Assembly (NCBI GenBank): GCA_017860455.1
Contig: JAGDMF010000009.1
Location: 1-58,067, forward strand
Direction of reading: 5' to 3'
DNA length: 58,067 nucleotides
From: Bacteroidota bacterium
Lineage (GTDB): Bacteria > Bacteroidota > Bacteroidia > Bacteroidales > WCHB1-69
The notes under the pieces were generated by a model. The model was not told where the DNA came from and ran no database searches. It worked only from the letters and a program-made list of their open reading frames with translations. Position numbers and translations under genes: made by a program. Below, in pieces: positions 24,917 to 35,077 of this stretch (within the stretch, counting starts at the first letter, position 1; each line of letters begins with the position of its first letter).

Positions 24917-25783
24917 ATGAAAGATGAGATTATAATTTATCAGGCAGACCAAATTTCAAAGCGTATTGAAGTTAGAATTAACAATGAAACTGTGTGGCTT
25001 AGCATTGAGCAAATTGGCACTTTGTTTGGGAGAGATAGAACCGTTGTAAATCGTCATATAAACAACATTTTTAAAGAAGGTGAATTGAAAAAAGAAGAGG
25101 TATGTGCATTTTTTGCACATACCACTCAACACGGTGCAGTTAAAGAAAAAACTCAAACACAAAATCTTGAATACTTTAATCTTGATGTAATCATTTCTGT
25201 GGGTTATAGGGTTAAATCGAAGCAAGGTACACAATTCCGAATTTGGGCAAATAAAATTCTAAAAGACTACTTACTCAAAGGGTACGCACTTAATACCAGA
25301 ATGAACAGAATGGAAGATAATTTTGATAGATTAGCAAAAAGAATTGATGAAATTGATATGTTAATTAATTCTGGCATGCCTCAAAATCAAGGAATTTTTT
25401 TTGATGGACAAGTATTTGATGCTTATGTTTTTGTTTCTGATCTAATTAGAAAAGCTCAAAAATCGATTATATTAATTGATAATTACATTGATGAGAATAT
25501 TCTTCTTATGTTATCGAAGAGACAAAAAGAGGTTAATGTTATTATTTACAGTTCAGCATTGACGAAAGAAATTAATCTTGACTTAAAAAAATATCGATTG
25601 CAATATCCTGATATAAAAATCAATCAGTTTAATAAATCACATGATCGTTTTATCATTATTGATAGGAAAACAATTTACCATATAGGAGCTTCATTGAAAG
25701 ATTTAGGAAAGAAATGGTTTGCTTTTTCAATTTTAAATTTAGAAGTTGATGAAATATTAAAGAAACTTAGTGAAAATAATTAA
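24917..25783 (+). CDS. RhuM-like DNA-binding protein with PLD-like C-terminus
   Basis: A 288-residue protein. Residues about 20-130 match the RhuM family: VRINNETVWLSIEQIGTLFG, HINNIFKEGEL, YFNLDVIISVGYRVKSKQGT, FRIWANKILKDYLLKGYAL. Residues about 165-285 resemble one half of a phospholipase-D-like domain: SIILIDNYIDENIL, VNVIIYSS, and HDRFIIID near 250 with the His and following basic residue. RhuM-like proteins accompany restriction and toxin genes on genomic islands; the PLD-like part may be a nuclease or ligand sensor. It is transcribed divergently from the restriction-modification gene. Confidence 0.8.
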   Translation: MKDEIIIYQADQISKRIEVRINNETVWLSIEQIGTLFGRDRTVVNRHINNIFKEGELKKEEVCAFFAHTTQHGAVKEKTQTQNLEYFNLDVIISVGYRVKSKQGTQFRIWANKILKDYLLKGYALNTRMNRMEDNFDRLAKRIDEIDMLINSGMPQNQGIFFDGQVFDAYVFVSDLIRKAQKSIILIDNYIDENILLMLSKRQKEVNVIIYSSALTKEINLDLKKYRLQYPDIKINQFNKSHDRFIIIDRKTIYHIGASLKDLGKKWFAFSILNLEVDEILKKLSENN

Positions 25784-25902
25784 GTACCCAATCTATCATA
25801 ACGATTTCTAATCTTGATTTAGTTAGGTCAGTTTAGTATGGAATACTCTTTCGATCTAAGCAGGGGTTGAATTATTGGTGAAGAATGGTGGTATTCTTGT
25901 TT

Positions 25903-26898
25903 TTATTTCATGATAAGATATTTTCTACCTTTATTTTTTCCTTCAACTTGTAAAAGTCCCAGTTCAACAAATTTTGCAAAATATTTTTTAACGCTTATAT
26001 CCGATTTATTAGTAAGCAATTGAGCACGATAATTGGTAATTTCACCTGTTTTATCAAGATAGTATGCAATTTGTTCTAGAAATTCCAATTCTGTTTTGGT
26101 TAATTTATCGGTATTTATATCGGTAAATATATCGGTAATTTTACGATTCGGAATCTCTTTTAATGATTCAAAAATTGCAAAAAGCATAAATTCAATAAAA
26201 GCTTCAGAATTTCCTGATTTAGTAGAAATTTGTAAGGCATTGTAATATCCTTGTTGATTTTGATAAACGACAGTTTCAACTGGAACCCAAGCAAAAAGTT
26301 CATTCCAATTTGAAAGGATCAAAGTTTGCCAAAGACGACCAATTCTACCATTCCCATCCACAAAAGGATGAATAAATTCAATTTCAAAATGAACAATGCA
26401 ACTTAATATAAGTGGATGTACATTGGAATTCTTAGCCCATTTAAAAAGATCTGTAATTAGTTGAGGAACAAATGTATAATTAGCTCCCGCATGAAGAAGT
26501 TTTTCGCCATCAAATACCCCTACACCTTGAGAACGAAAGTGCCCTGAATCTTTTATTAGATCAGAAGTTATATAATGATGAGCTTTAAGAAAATCTTTAA
26601 CATTGAATGGATTAAAATCGAGCAAATGTTCGTATGCCTGATATGCATTCTTGACTTCTTGAATTTCGTGAGGTAACCCTAAGACTCTTTTCCCTTCGAT
26701 AATATCTGTCACCTGATTTAAAGTCAAACTATTATTTTCAATAGCAAGTGATGATTGAATGGATCTTAAACGATTAATTTTTCGTAATTTTAAATTGGTA
26801 TGATATGCTTGAGAACCATAAATTTGTCCCACTTTTTCAGCAATTCTAGCAACATAATCAATGATATTTGAATTAATAGTAAAAGTTGGATCATTCAT
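25903..26898 (-). CDS. Fic family protein, second copy
   Basis: About 331 aa from ATG 26898 (a 54-nt in-frame extension upstream is A/T-rich and unlikely). Inhibitory helix SSLAIENN near residue 51 matches SxxxEN; Fic motif HPFVDGNGRIGR near 177 is intact. The C-terminus (residues about 265-331) is a winged-helix domain containing RAQLLTNKSDISVKKYFAKF. It is related to, but clearly divergent from, the Fic protein at 15416, and it lacks the flanking repeat element of that gene. Predicted AMPylator, self-inhibited until activated. Confidence 0.92.
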   Translation of the reverse strand: MNDPTFTINSNIIDYVARIAEKVGQIYGSQAYHTNLKLRKINRLRSIQSSLAIENNSLTLNQVTDIIEGKRVLGLPHEIQEVKNAYQAYEHLLDFNPFNVKDFLKAHHYITSDLIKDSGHFRSQGVGVFDGEKLLHAGANYTFVPQLITDLFKWAKNSNVHPLILSCIVHFEIEFIHPFVDGNGRIGRLWQTLILSNWNELFAWVPVETVVYQNQQGYYNALQISTKSGNSEAFIEFMLFAIFESLKEIPNRKITDIFTDINTDKLTKTELEFLEQIAYYLDKTGEITNYRAQLLTNKSDISVKKYFAKFVELGLLQVEGKNKGRKYLIMK

Positions 26899-27047
26899 TT
26901 TATATCCTTTTTTGATTATGTAAAAATATAAAATTTTTCTGAATCTATACAATTCAAAATTATAAATTTAAAAAAATCGGATGATACTGACGTTTATTTA
27001 TCTCAGGATATTGACTATTATATTTGTAAATATCTTCTTCCTCCATG

Positions 27048-27082
27048 AATTTTTGAGGTCACAATTTGTGACCTCAAAAATT
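27048..27082. repeat. near-perfect 35-bp palindrome
   Basis: Arms AATTTTTGAGGTCACAA (27048-27064) and its exact reverse complement (27066-27082), separated by one base. It lies 150 nt upstream of the second Fic gene. A loop that tight is better for a dimeric protein site or cruciform than for an RNA hairpin terminator. Confidence 0.85.
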
Positions 27083-27261
27083 GAGTTTCTTCATTATTTA
27101 ATTGGAATCTAAAATTATCAGGAAATCTAATACTATTTATTTTAACAACTTATTTCCAGTATTTCAACCATAAAATTGCAGCTTTTTTCATATTTCAACT
27201 AATTCTTTATCATTTAAGGCTTCAGAAATCAAGCACATTTGATCACTTATTCATTTTGTAC

Positions 27262-27296
27262 AAAGACTAAAACCTAAAACCCAATACCTAAAACCC
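27262..27296 (-). repeat. 5-unit heptamer array (inverted TTTAGGT family)
   Basis: AAAGACT, AAAACCT, AAAACCC, AATACCT, AAAACCC in one phase. Confidence 0.85.
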
Positions 27297-27301
27297 ATTA
27301 C

Positions 27302-27327
27302 AAAACCGCAGGTTTTGTTCGCATTAG
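27302..27327 (+). repeat. AAAACCGCAGGTTTT-CGCATTAG element
   Basis: Hairpin 27302-27316 and CGCATTAG 27320-27327; second direct copy of the element at 18757. Confidence 0.75.
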
Positions 27328-27341
27328 AGAAGAAATAAGAT

Positions 27342-27418
27342 AACAGGTAACAAGTAACAGGTAACAAATAACAATTATAAGTCTTTTTTCCTTTGTCTTT
27401 TGTCCTTTGTCTTTTGTC
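27342..27418. repeat. 11-unit mixed-word heptamer array
   Basis: AACAGGT, AACAAGT, AACAGGT, AACAAAT, AACAATT, ATAAGTC, TTTTTTC, CTTTGTC, TTTTGTC, CTTTGTC, TTTTGTC: two word families joined in one phase. Ends 2 nt from the tRNA-Asp terminator. Confidence 0.88.
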
Positions 27419-27420
27419 CA

Positions 27421-27454
27421 AAAAAAAAGGAACAACTTGCGTTATTCCTTTTTT
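27421..27454 (-). terminator. terminator of tRNA-Asp
   Basis: Stem arms 27423-27436 and 27441-27454 (one mismatch, TTGC loop), giving a T run on the minus strand just beyond the tRNA 3' end. Confidence 0.85.
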
Positions 27455-27455
27455 G

Positions 27456-27530
27456 CGGACCGGACGGGACTCGAACCCGCGACCCCGTGCGTGACAGGCA
27501 CGTATTCTAACCAAACTGAACTACCGATCC
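27456..27530 (-). tRNA. tRNA-Asp (GTC)
   Basis: Cloverleaf on the minus strand: acceptor GGATCGG/CCGGTCC with one G-U, anticodon arm CGTGC-CTGTCAC-GCACG with anticodon GTC, T arm GCGGG-TTCGAGT-CCCGT, discriminator G as expected for tRNA-Asp. CCA is not encoded. Its 3' end faces the accessory zone, the orientation used by islands that integrate in tRNA genes, but I see no integrase and no second copy of the tRNA 3' end. Confidence 0.96.
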
Positions 27531-27697
27531 TTGCTTAGTTTGAGGGTGCAAAAATACAACTTTTTTCTTTATCTACAACCATTCCTTAACTTTTTTTTCA
27601 TATTTTTATGTTTTTTCTGTTAAGCAATTCATTTTCAGATTTATATTGATAGTGACTACTATTAATATTCATAAAATTATTTTAACATTTATTAATA

Positions 27698-27731
27698 TTT
27701 GACGATTGTCTGAAAAAAACTTGTATCTTTG
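27698..27731 (+). promoter_or_regulatory. promoter for gapA-priA
   Basis: TTTG (27698-27701), 22-nt spacer, TATCTTTG (27724-27731); the ATG follows at 27777. Confidence 0.75.
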
Positions 27732-27764
27732 CATCTCAATAAAAATATTTATTAATATACCTAA

Positions 27765-28781
<1,017 letters not shown>

Positions 28782-28788
28782 TGTAACA

Positions 28789-31287
28789 ATGGCTGACACA
28801 ACCTATTTCGCCGATATCCTCCTTCCCCTTCCTCTACCTGCTACCTATACTTACAGAATCCCTCAAGAGTTTGAAAATCGGGTTGACTTTGGGCAAAGGG
28901 TTGTTGTACAATTTGGAAAAAATAAACTCTATTCAGGGTTAGTTGTGGCGGTGCATACTCAAGTGCCGCCACACTCTTTTGTAAAATATATCATTGATTT
29001 GATCGATGAATATCCTGTCATTACCCCCAAACAGTTTGAGTTGTGGCGCTGGATAGCTCAGTACTACATGTGTACTTTAGGCGAGGTGATGGCTGCTGCT
29101 TTACCCTCAGGATTGAAACTTTCCGGCGAAACTCAGATTATGCTTCACCCGGATTTTATCGGGGATGTTTCTAATCTGAACGAGAGGGAATTGAAAATTG
29201 TGGAATCGCTCACTTACCGGGATAAAATGTTGGTTGCTGAGATCTCCAAAGTGGTTCAGGTTCAAAAAGTGTTCCCGATCATTAAAACGTTGGTGGAGAA
29301 AAAAGTGGTGATCGTAGCTGAAGAGATCAATGAACTCTATAAGCCTAAGAAAGAGCAGTTTATAACCCTTTCTGAACCTCATCAAACCGACGAAAATCTG
29401 TTTCTGGAAACAATGGATCATCTAAGTAAATCAAAAAAGACAGAGAAACAAGCTCATATTCTGCTGACCTTTTTCATGCTGATCCAGCAAAACCAAAACC
29501 GGAGAGATTTTGCGATCTCAAAACAAGAATTGATTAAAAGGAGCAATTGTTCTACTTCCTCCTTGCAAACCCTCATCAATAATGGCGTTTTGAGTTTGGT
29601 AAGCAAATCGGTCAGTCGCCTAACCGATTATGATTCTTATAGTTCCGCTGATGAGATTGCTTTTTCAGAGATTCAGTTGGAAACGATTGACAAAATCAAA
29701 CATCAATTTGAGAAATTTAACACTGTTTTATTACATGGAGTAACCGGCAGTGGGAAAACGGAGATCTATATCCGTTTGATTCAGGATGCACTCGATCAAG
29801 GGAAACAAGTGCTCTATTTGTTGCCTGAAATTGCGCTAACATCTCAAATTATCAATAGATTACGTAAATTTTTCGGTAATAAAGTGGGGGTATATCATTC
29901 CCGTTTTAATGAGTTGGAAAGAGTAGAGATCTGGAATAAGGTTTTACCGGTTACTTCCGGAAATCTGAATAACTATTCTCTTATATTGGGGGCCCGTTCT
30001 TCACTACTATTACCTTACGAAAATCTGGGTTTGATCATTGTTGATGAGGAGCATGACGGCTCCTATAGACAAATTGATCCGGCTCCAAGGTATCACGCGC
30101 GGGATTCCGCTATTGTTTTGGCAAATATTCACCAATGTAAAGTATTGTTAGGTACAGCAACTCCTTCATTAGAAAGTTATTACAATGTTCAAACCGGAAA
30201 ATATGGTCTGGTGGAGTTGTTTGAACGATTTGCCCAAAGTACATTGCCTGATATCTGGATTGAAAATTTAATTTTAGCAAAAAAACAAAATAAAATGCAA
30301 GGGTATCTTTCCGATTTTCTATTGGAAATGGTTAAAGAAGCTCTTGAAAAAAAGGAACAGGTGATTCTGTTTCAGAATAGAAGAGGCTACTCAATCCGAA
30401 TGATCTGTAACACCTGTTCCGGAATGCCAACCTGTAAACATTGTGATGTGACCCTCACATACCATAAACATTCCGAGTTGTTGAAATGTCACTACTGTGG
30501 CTATGCGATTGAGGTACCGGAAGAGTGTCCCGATTGTCACAGTCGTGATATTGAAATGAAAGGATTTGGGACAGAACTGGTTGAAGAGAAATTAGCTGAA
30601 CATTTTCCTGATGCCAGGATTGCGAGAATGGACTTGGATACGACCCGCAATAAATACAGTTACCAAAAGATCATTTCCCAATTTGAAAATCACGAAATTG
30701 ACATTTTAGTAGGTACACAAATGGTTACAAAAGGGCTTGATTTCGACCGGGTATCAGTCGTTGGGATTTTAGATGCAGATAATCTATTGAGTTATCCCGA
30801 TTTCCGATCTTTTGAGCGGGCTTTTCAGATTATTTCGCAAGTAAGTGGTAGAGCAGGAAGGAAAGAGATCCCCGGAAGAGTGGTGGTTCAGACTTTCCAA
30901 CCGGCACATCAGGCGTTGCGGTTTGTGGTGGCTAATAATTATTGGGGAATGTATCAATCTCAAATCGAAGAGCGAAAAGCATTCCGCTATCCTCCCGTTT
31001 ACCGACTGATCAAATTAACACTCAAACATACCGATTTTAGTGTTCTGAATCAGGGAGCAGCAGAGTTGGGATACAAATTGAAGAAAGTTTTTCCGAATTC
31101 TGTATTAGGTCCTGAATTTCCTTTGGTATCTAAGATTCAGAATCAATATTTAAAAGATATATACATCAAATTTCCGAAAGACGGACAAGTAGAAAACCGT
31201 AAAAAGGTGATACAGGAGATTATCAATCATTTTAAAGCCGAATCCAAATTCAAGGCGATTCGAATCAATATTCAGGTGGATGCCTGA
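28789..31287 (+). CDS. priA: primosomal protein N' (PriA helicase)
   Basis: Superfamily 2 DNA helicase that restarts stalled replication forks. N-terminal 3'-DNA-binding domain (FADILLPLPLPATYTYRIP), Walker A GVTGSGKTEIYIR near residue 320, DEEHD Walker B near 420, zinc-binding Cys clusters CNTCSGMPTCKHC and CHYC...CPDC at about 538-590, and C-terminal GRAGRKEIPGRVVVQTF. The length of 832 aa is usual for Bacteroidota. The tight link to gapA suggests cotranscription. Confidence 0.97.
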   Translation: MADTTYFADILLPLPLPATYTYRIPQEFENRVDFGQRVVVQFGKNKLYSGLVVAVHTQVPPHSFVKYIIDLIDEYPVITPKQFELWRWIAQYYMCTLGEVMAAALPSGLKLSGETQIMLHPDFIGDVSNLNERELKIVESLTYRDKMLVAEISKVVQVQKVFPIIKTLVEKKVVIVAEEINELYKPKKEQFITLSEPHQTDENLFLETMDHLSKSKKTEKQAHILLTFFMLIQQNQNRRDFAISKQELIKRSNCSTSSLQTLINNGVLSLVSKSVSRLTDYDSYSSADEIAFSEIQLETIDKIKHQFEKFNTVLLHGVTGSGKTEIYIRLIQDALDQGKQVLYLLPEIALTSQIINRLRKFFGNKVGVYHSRFNELERVEIWNKVLPVTSGNLNNYSLILGARSSLLLPYENLGLIIVDEEHDGSYRQIDPAPRYHARDSAIVLANIHQCKVLLGTATPSLESYYNVQTGKYGLVELFERFAQSTLPDIWIENLILAKKQNKMQGYLSDFLLEMVKEALEKKEQVILFQNRRGYSIRMICNTCSGMPTCKHCDVTLTYHKHSELLKCHYCGYAIEVPEECPDCHSRDIEMKGFGTELVEEKLAEHFPDARIARMDLDTTRNKYSYQKIISQFENHEIDILVGTQMVTKGLDFDRVSVVGILDADNLLSYPDFRSFERAFQIISQVSGRAGRKEIPGRVVVQTFQPAHQALRFVVANNYWGMYQSQIEERKAFRYPPVYRLIKLTLKHTDFSVLNQGAAELGYKLKKVFPNSVLGPEFPLVSKIQNQYLKDIYIKFPKDGQVENRKKVIQEIINHFKAESKFKAIRINIQVDA

Positions 31288-31306
31288 TAAAAATGTGAAT
31301 TATTTT

Positions 31307-32551
31307 TTAGGAATTCAGTTGTTTTGTGATGTGATTACAGATCAGATCAACAGCACCAATATTTCTGGAAACAAATGTTTTACATATTGCGCATGTTTTA
31401 TCATATTCATCCTGTAACAATTCCATATTGGTAATTTTTTGGATCAACTCATCTTCATTTTGAATAGAAAAAGCACCCTCTAAAGCTACCAAATCTCTGG
31501 CTTCCTTAAATTTTTGATATTTGGGTCCAAAGAAAAGAGGAATTCCAAAAACAGCAGCTTCTAAAATATTATGAAGTCCGGCACCAAAAGCACCGCCAAT
31601 ATACCCATAATCAGCATATTTGTAGATTTTGCTTAACATACCCATAGTATCAAGAATTAAAATCTGGAATCCTGATATATCCTGATTTTCCAACTCTGTA
31701 TATGTAACAACATGATAATCAATAAATAGATCTTTAATAGATTGAATTCTATTTTTTCCGATTTCGTGAGGAGCAATAATCAACTTAAAAGTTTTTTGGT
31801 GAGCATCAAAAAATCTTTTTATGATTTTTTCATCAGGATCCCAGGTACTTCCGGCAACCATCAGTTGATGATTACTTTTAAATTGTTGGATTAAATCGAG
31901 GTCATAAGGTTTAGTTGCAATTTGATACACCCGGTCAAAACGGGTATCTCCGGTTCGGGTAACCTGGTTGATCTGAAGTTTGTGAAGCAGTTGAAGACTA
32001 ACATCGTCCTGAACAAAGAAATGAGCGCATTGTTTCAATTGTTTTACAAACCAGCCACCATACCATTTAAAAAAGTATTGTTTTTCTCTAAAAATAGCAG
32101 AAATATAATAAAATGGAATCTTTTTCTGATTCAAATACCAGATATAATTGTACCAGTATTCATATTTTACAAACACAACCATGGTTGGATTCACCATTTT
32201 CACAAATCGGATTACGTTTTGAAGGGAATCAATTGGAAGATAACAGATTATATCGGCAACAGGATCGTTTTTTTTCACCAAATACCCGGATGGTGAGAAA
32301 AAGGTAAGTAGAATTGTTGCTTCAGGATGTACCTTTTTTATGTTTTCCATAAAAGGTCTTCCTTGTTCAAATTCACCCAATGATGCACAATGAACCCAAA
32401 TAATCTGGGATTTACCCTGAATTTTTAGCTGTAAATCCTGAAATAAGTTTTTACGTCCGGAGACCCACAATTTTGCTTTTTTATTGAAAAGGGAAGCAAT
32501 AAGAATAGCTATATAATAAAATTGGATTGCTAAAGAGTAAAGTAAACGCAT
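31307..32551 (-). CDS. waaA: 3-deoxy-D-manno-octulosonic acid transferase
   Basis: KDO transferase adding the first inner-core sugar to lipid A at the inner membrane. N-terminal membrane anchor (residues 1-22), GT30 motifs WVHCASLGEFEQGRP near residue 50 with the catalytic Glu, FVKYEYWYNY near 127, and GGAFGAGLHNILEAAVFGIP near 318. The length of 414 aa is typical. It is the second gene after a conserved outer-membrane-like protein, with 2 nt between them. Confidence 0.96.
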   Translation of the reverse strand: MRLLYSLAIQFYYIAILIASLFNKKAKLWVSGRKNLFQDLQLKIQGKSQIIWVHCASLGEFEQGRPFMENIKKVHPEATILLTFFSPSGYLVKKNDPVADIICYLPIDSLQNVIRFVKMVNPTMVVFVKYEYWYNYIWYLNQKKIPFYYISAIFREKQYFFKWYGGWFVKQLKQCAHFFVQDDVSLQLLHKLQINQVTRTGDTRFDRVYQIATKPYDLDLIQQFKSNHQLMVAGSTWDPDEKIIKRFFDAHQKTFKLIIAPHEIGKNRIQSIKDLFIDYHVVTYTELENQDISGFQILILDTMGMLSKIYKYADYGYIGGAFGAGLHNILEAAVFGIPLFFGPKYQKFKEARDLVALEGAFSIQNEDELIQKITNMELLQDEYDKTCAICKTFVSRNIGAVDLICNHITKQLNS

Positions 32552-32553
32552 GA

Positions 32554-33339
32554 TTAATTTTTATAGAAATGGATCACTTTTTTATCTTCAAAAAGAGGGA
32601 TAATCCAACCCACTTTTAATGCAATCATTCCACTAAATCTGATTGGCAATAGATCAGATGGTCCTAACATAAAGTTGTAACTTCTAATAGGTTTAGACCA
32701 AATTTCAGTCAATTCAATACCTGTATAAAAACTAAGAATCCGTTTTTTTTGCATAAATAGATAGCCTATAAACTGAGAGGAGCTGAACCCTAATGAAGAT
32801 TGGTCATACCCTTTTCTGTATGAGTCTTTATCGAGTTGAGGAACACTATTATCGGGATCGGTAAAAAAGATTTTATGTCCAAAGATACCAAAATTAGTTT
32901 TGATCCAGATTCCTGAGTTTTTCCATTTATCAACGGGGATAATTTTTCCAATGCCGAAACCGGTAGTCCAATATCTACCTTCAAGGTAAATGGTGGCTTT
33001 TAATCCATTTTCATCCATAATATCACCATTTGAGTTCACCATACTTCCCAGTACGGCAGTATCGGCAAGGAGCACATCGCTTCCAAACATGTAATTAAAA
33101 TAGAGGTCAAAAGTCCAATTTTGTTTATTTTTTAGAATAAGACCAGTTCCGATATTGTAGTTATTTCCGAAAGTACTACCAAGATAACCAGATCCAAAAG
33201 GGATATGGTATCCAAAATTGGCGTGAGTCCAAACCATCTTAGTAGCAGTATCCACGTCAAATTTGTTTTGGTTTTTAATTTGAGCAAAAGATGAAAATAT
33301 ACTTAAAGTTGCGATAATTAGTAAGATGTATTTTTTCAT
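32554..33339 (-). CDS. conserved outer membrane protein, unknown
   Basis: A 261-residue protein with signal peptide MKKYILLIIATLSIFSSFAQ. The mature part has aromatic- and Gly-rich alternating segments (FGYHIPFGSGYLG, NWTFDLYFNYMFGSD, AMIALKVGWIIPLF) typical of a beta-barrel ending at the C-terminus. It precedes waaA, which suggests an envelope or LPS link. No specific family name can be assigned. Confidence 0.7.
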   Translation of the reverse strand: MKKYILLIIATLSIFSSFAQIKNQNKFDVDTATKMVWTHANFGYHIPFGSGYLGSTFGNNYNIGTGLILKNKQNWTFDLYFNYMFGSDVLLADTAVLGSMVNSNGDIMDENGLKATIYLEGRYWTTGFGIGKIIPVDKWKNSGIWIKTNFGIFGHKIFFTDPDNSVPQLDKDSYRKGYDQSSLGFSSSQFIGYLFMQKKRILSFYTGIELTEIWSKPIRSYNFMLGPSDLLPIRFSGMIALKVGWIIPLFEDKKVIHFYKN

Positions 33340-33389
33340 TTGTAATATTTAATTGGTAATCATTGAATAGATAGACTGAAAACAGTTGG

Positions 33390-33397
33390 CAAAAATA
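33390..33397 (-). promoter_or_regulatory. promoter -7 box for the waaA operon
   Basis: TATTTTTG on the minus strand, 51 nt before the start of the outer membrane protein gene. Confidence 0.5.
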
Positions 33398-33456
33398 TAA
33401 AAAAGGAACGTACAAAACGCCATATTATTTTTAAGTTAAAAAAAGCATTCAAGGTA

Positions 33457-33487
33457 TTGCTTTTTTAATAAAAAAATACTATTTTTG
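33457..33487 (+). promoter_or_regulatory. promoter for the universal stress protein gene
   Basis: TTG (33457-33459), 20-nt spacer, TATTTTTG (33480-33487); ATG at 33525. Confidence 0.65.
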
Positions 33488-33524
33488 GCAACAAGAAAAT
33501 ATTGATAACTCAAAATATAACGCT

Positions 33525-34373
33525 ATGAAAAATATTGTCGTAGGTATAGATTTTTCTCCCAGTTCGGAGAACGCCTTAAAACATGCTATTGCTGTTGCTA
33601 TAAAAGCAAAAGCTACCCTTCATTTAGTACATGTTAAAACACAAAAAACGTCATCTGCTTTAGGAGATAAAGATCAGATGGAGATGAATAAAAACATTGC
33701 TAAAAGGTTAAACGAACTTACATCAGATGCAAAAAGGGAAGCCCCTATGTGTGATGTTCAAAGCGTCATATTGGAAGGTAAACCAAATACTGAGTTATGT
33801 AAGTTTGCTCATAATCTTGAAAAAGCGATGATCACATTAGGTACACACGGTAACTCAGGTTATGATGAAAAAACAGTGGGATCTAATACATTAAAAATCA
33901 TTTCTGAAACTAAAATTCCGGTACTTGCCGTTCGTGAAAGTATTCATATTGGTAGAGATTTAACGCAAATTTTAGTTCCTATTGATGAAAGTTTTGAAAC
34001 CCTTCAAAAAATGAAACATGCGGTAACTTTTGCCAAAATCTTCAATGCAAAGATCATTTTATTAGGGACCAATACCTCTACACATCCTGAATCTAAACAT
34101 GTAATCAATGTTCAGTTAGGCCATGCAAGAGCAATGTGCGAAAAAGCAAATGTTAGATATGAAACACAATCAGTTTCAATTAAGGAAAATATTTGTCAAT
34201 CATTGGTAGAATACGCGAAAACAGCCGACGTAAACTTAATGATTATTATGAGAGAGGAAGAGGAAGAGTTCTTTGACTTCTGGTTAGGAACTTCCACCAG
34301 ACGTTTAGTCTTGATTTCTCCGATGCCTTTGTTGGTTGTTCCGAATATCAACCACTTTTCCATCAATAAATAA
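33525..34373 (+). CDS. universal stress protein, tandem UspA domains
   Basis: A 282-residue protein with two Usp domains, residues about 1-142 and 150-280. Domain 1 opens with IVVGIDFSPSSENALKHAIA and contains MITLGTHGNSGYDEKTVGSNT, close to the ATP-binding G-x2-G-x9-G-S/T pattern. Domain 2 (QILVPIDESFETLQKMKHAV) ends with IIMREEEEEFFDFWLGTSTRRL, an incomplete version of that motif, so probably only domain 1 binds ATP. Monocistronic; its terminator is shared with trmD. Confidence 0.92.
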   Translation: MKNIVVGIDFSPSSENALKHAIAVAIKAKATLHLVHVKTQKTSSALGDKDQMEMNKNIAKRLNELTSDAKREAPMCDVQSVILEGKPNTELCKFAHNLEKAMITLGTHGNSGYDEKTVGSNTLKIISETKIPVLAVRESIHIGRDLTQILVPIDESFETLQKMKHAVTFAKIFNAKIILLGTNTSTHPESKHVINVQLGHARAMCEKANVRYETQSVSIKENICQSLVEYAKTADVNLMIIMREEEEEFFDFWLGTSTRRLVLISPMPLLVVPNINHFSINK

Positions 34374-34391
34374 TCAGTGATGAATCCTTAT

Positions 34392-34432
34392 AAAAGGCGT
34401 TCTAATCTAAAAGATCAGGACGCCTTTTTTTT
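34392..34432. terminator. bidirectional terminator
   Basis: 11-bp stem AAAAGGCGTTC (34392-34402) / GGACGCCTTTT (34418-34428) with one G-U and a T run. It sits between the convergent stress protein and trmD genes and overlaps the last trmD codons. Confidence 0.88.
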
Positions 34433-35076
34433 GTCCGCTCCAGTTGCTGCTCAAATTTCCACTCAGAAATCTTTTGTTCATGTCCTGAAAGTAATATATC
34501 AGGAACTTTATGACCTTTAAAATCAGCAGGTCTGGTATATACCGGTGGTGAAAGGAGTCCGTTTTGAAAGGAATCGGTTAATGCAGAAGATTCATCATTT
34601 AAGACACCGGGAATGATGCGGGCAATAGAATCAACAATTACCATAGCCGCAATTTCACCTCCGGACAATACATAATCTCCGATGCTAATCTCATCAGTAA
34701 TATAAAGTTCCCGGATTCTTTCATCAATTCCTTTATAATGTCCACATAAAATCATAATATTTTTCTTTAATGACAATGTGTTTGCTTGCAATTGATCAAA
34801 TCTTTTTCCATCCGGTGCCATGTAAATGATTGAATCATAATCTCTTTCAGATTTCAATTTTTCAATACATTTACTGATAGGTTCAATCATCATCACCATT
34901 CCTGCACCTCCACCAAAAGGGTAATCATCCACTCTTTTGTGTTTATCCTCAGAATAATCCCGGATATTGTGCACATGGAGTTCTAAAAATCCTTTTTGAA
35001 CAGCTCTTTTGATGATTGATTCGGAGAAAGTCCCGAAAAACATAGAAGGAAATAAACTTAAAATATCGATTCTCAT
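34402..35076 (-). CDS. trmD: tRNA (guanine-N1-)-methyltransferase
   Basis: SPOUT-family enzyme that methylates G37 of tRNA. N-terminal [13 protein letters not shown], AdoMet-binding knot [23 protein letters not shown] near residue 132, and [16 protein letters not shown] at about 168. The length of 224 aa is standard. Its neighbour is an O-methyltransferase gene 1 nt upstream rather than the usual rimM/rplS. Confidence 0.97.
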   Translation of the reverse strand: MRIDILSLFPSMFFGTFSESIIKRAVQKGFLELHVHNIRDYSEDKHKRVDDYPFGGGAGMVMMIEPISKCIEKLKSERDYDSIIYMAPDGKRFDQLQANTLSLKKNIMILCGHYKGIDERIRELYITDEISIGDYVLSGGEIAAMVIVDSIARIIPGVLNDESSALTDSFQNGLLSPPVYTRPADFKGHKVPDILLSGHEQKISEWKFEQQLERTKKRRPDLLD

Positions 35077-35077
35077 A

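Larger units (their letters stand above)
26953..27455. other. intergenic region with palindrome and heptamer arrays
   Basis: No gene supported. Holds the 17-bp-arm palindrome (27048-27082), heptamer arrays (27262-27296 and 27342-27418), the AAAACCGCAGGTTTT element (27302-27327) and the tRNA terminator (27421-27454). Confidence 0.8.

Noticed and set aside
27251-27514. 87-aa minus-strand ORF overlapping tRNA-Asp
   Set aside because: It runs through the tRNA, its terminator and heptamer arrays; the apparent protein repeats (LLPVTCYLL) are translations of the arrays.
27456-27530. tRNA-Asp as an integration site for a genomic island at 15-27 kb
   Set aside because: The orientation is suitable, but no integrase gene and no duplicate of the tRNA 3' end were seen in the window.
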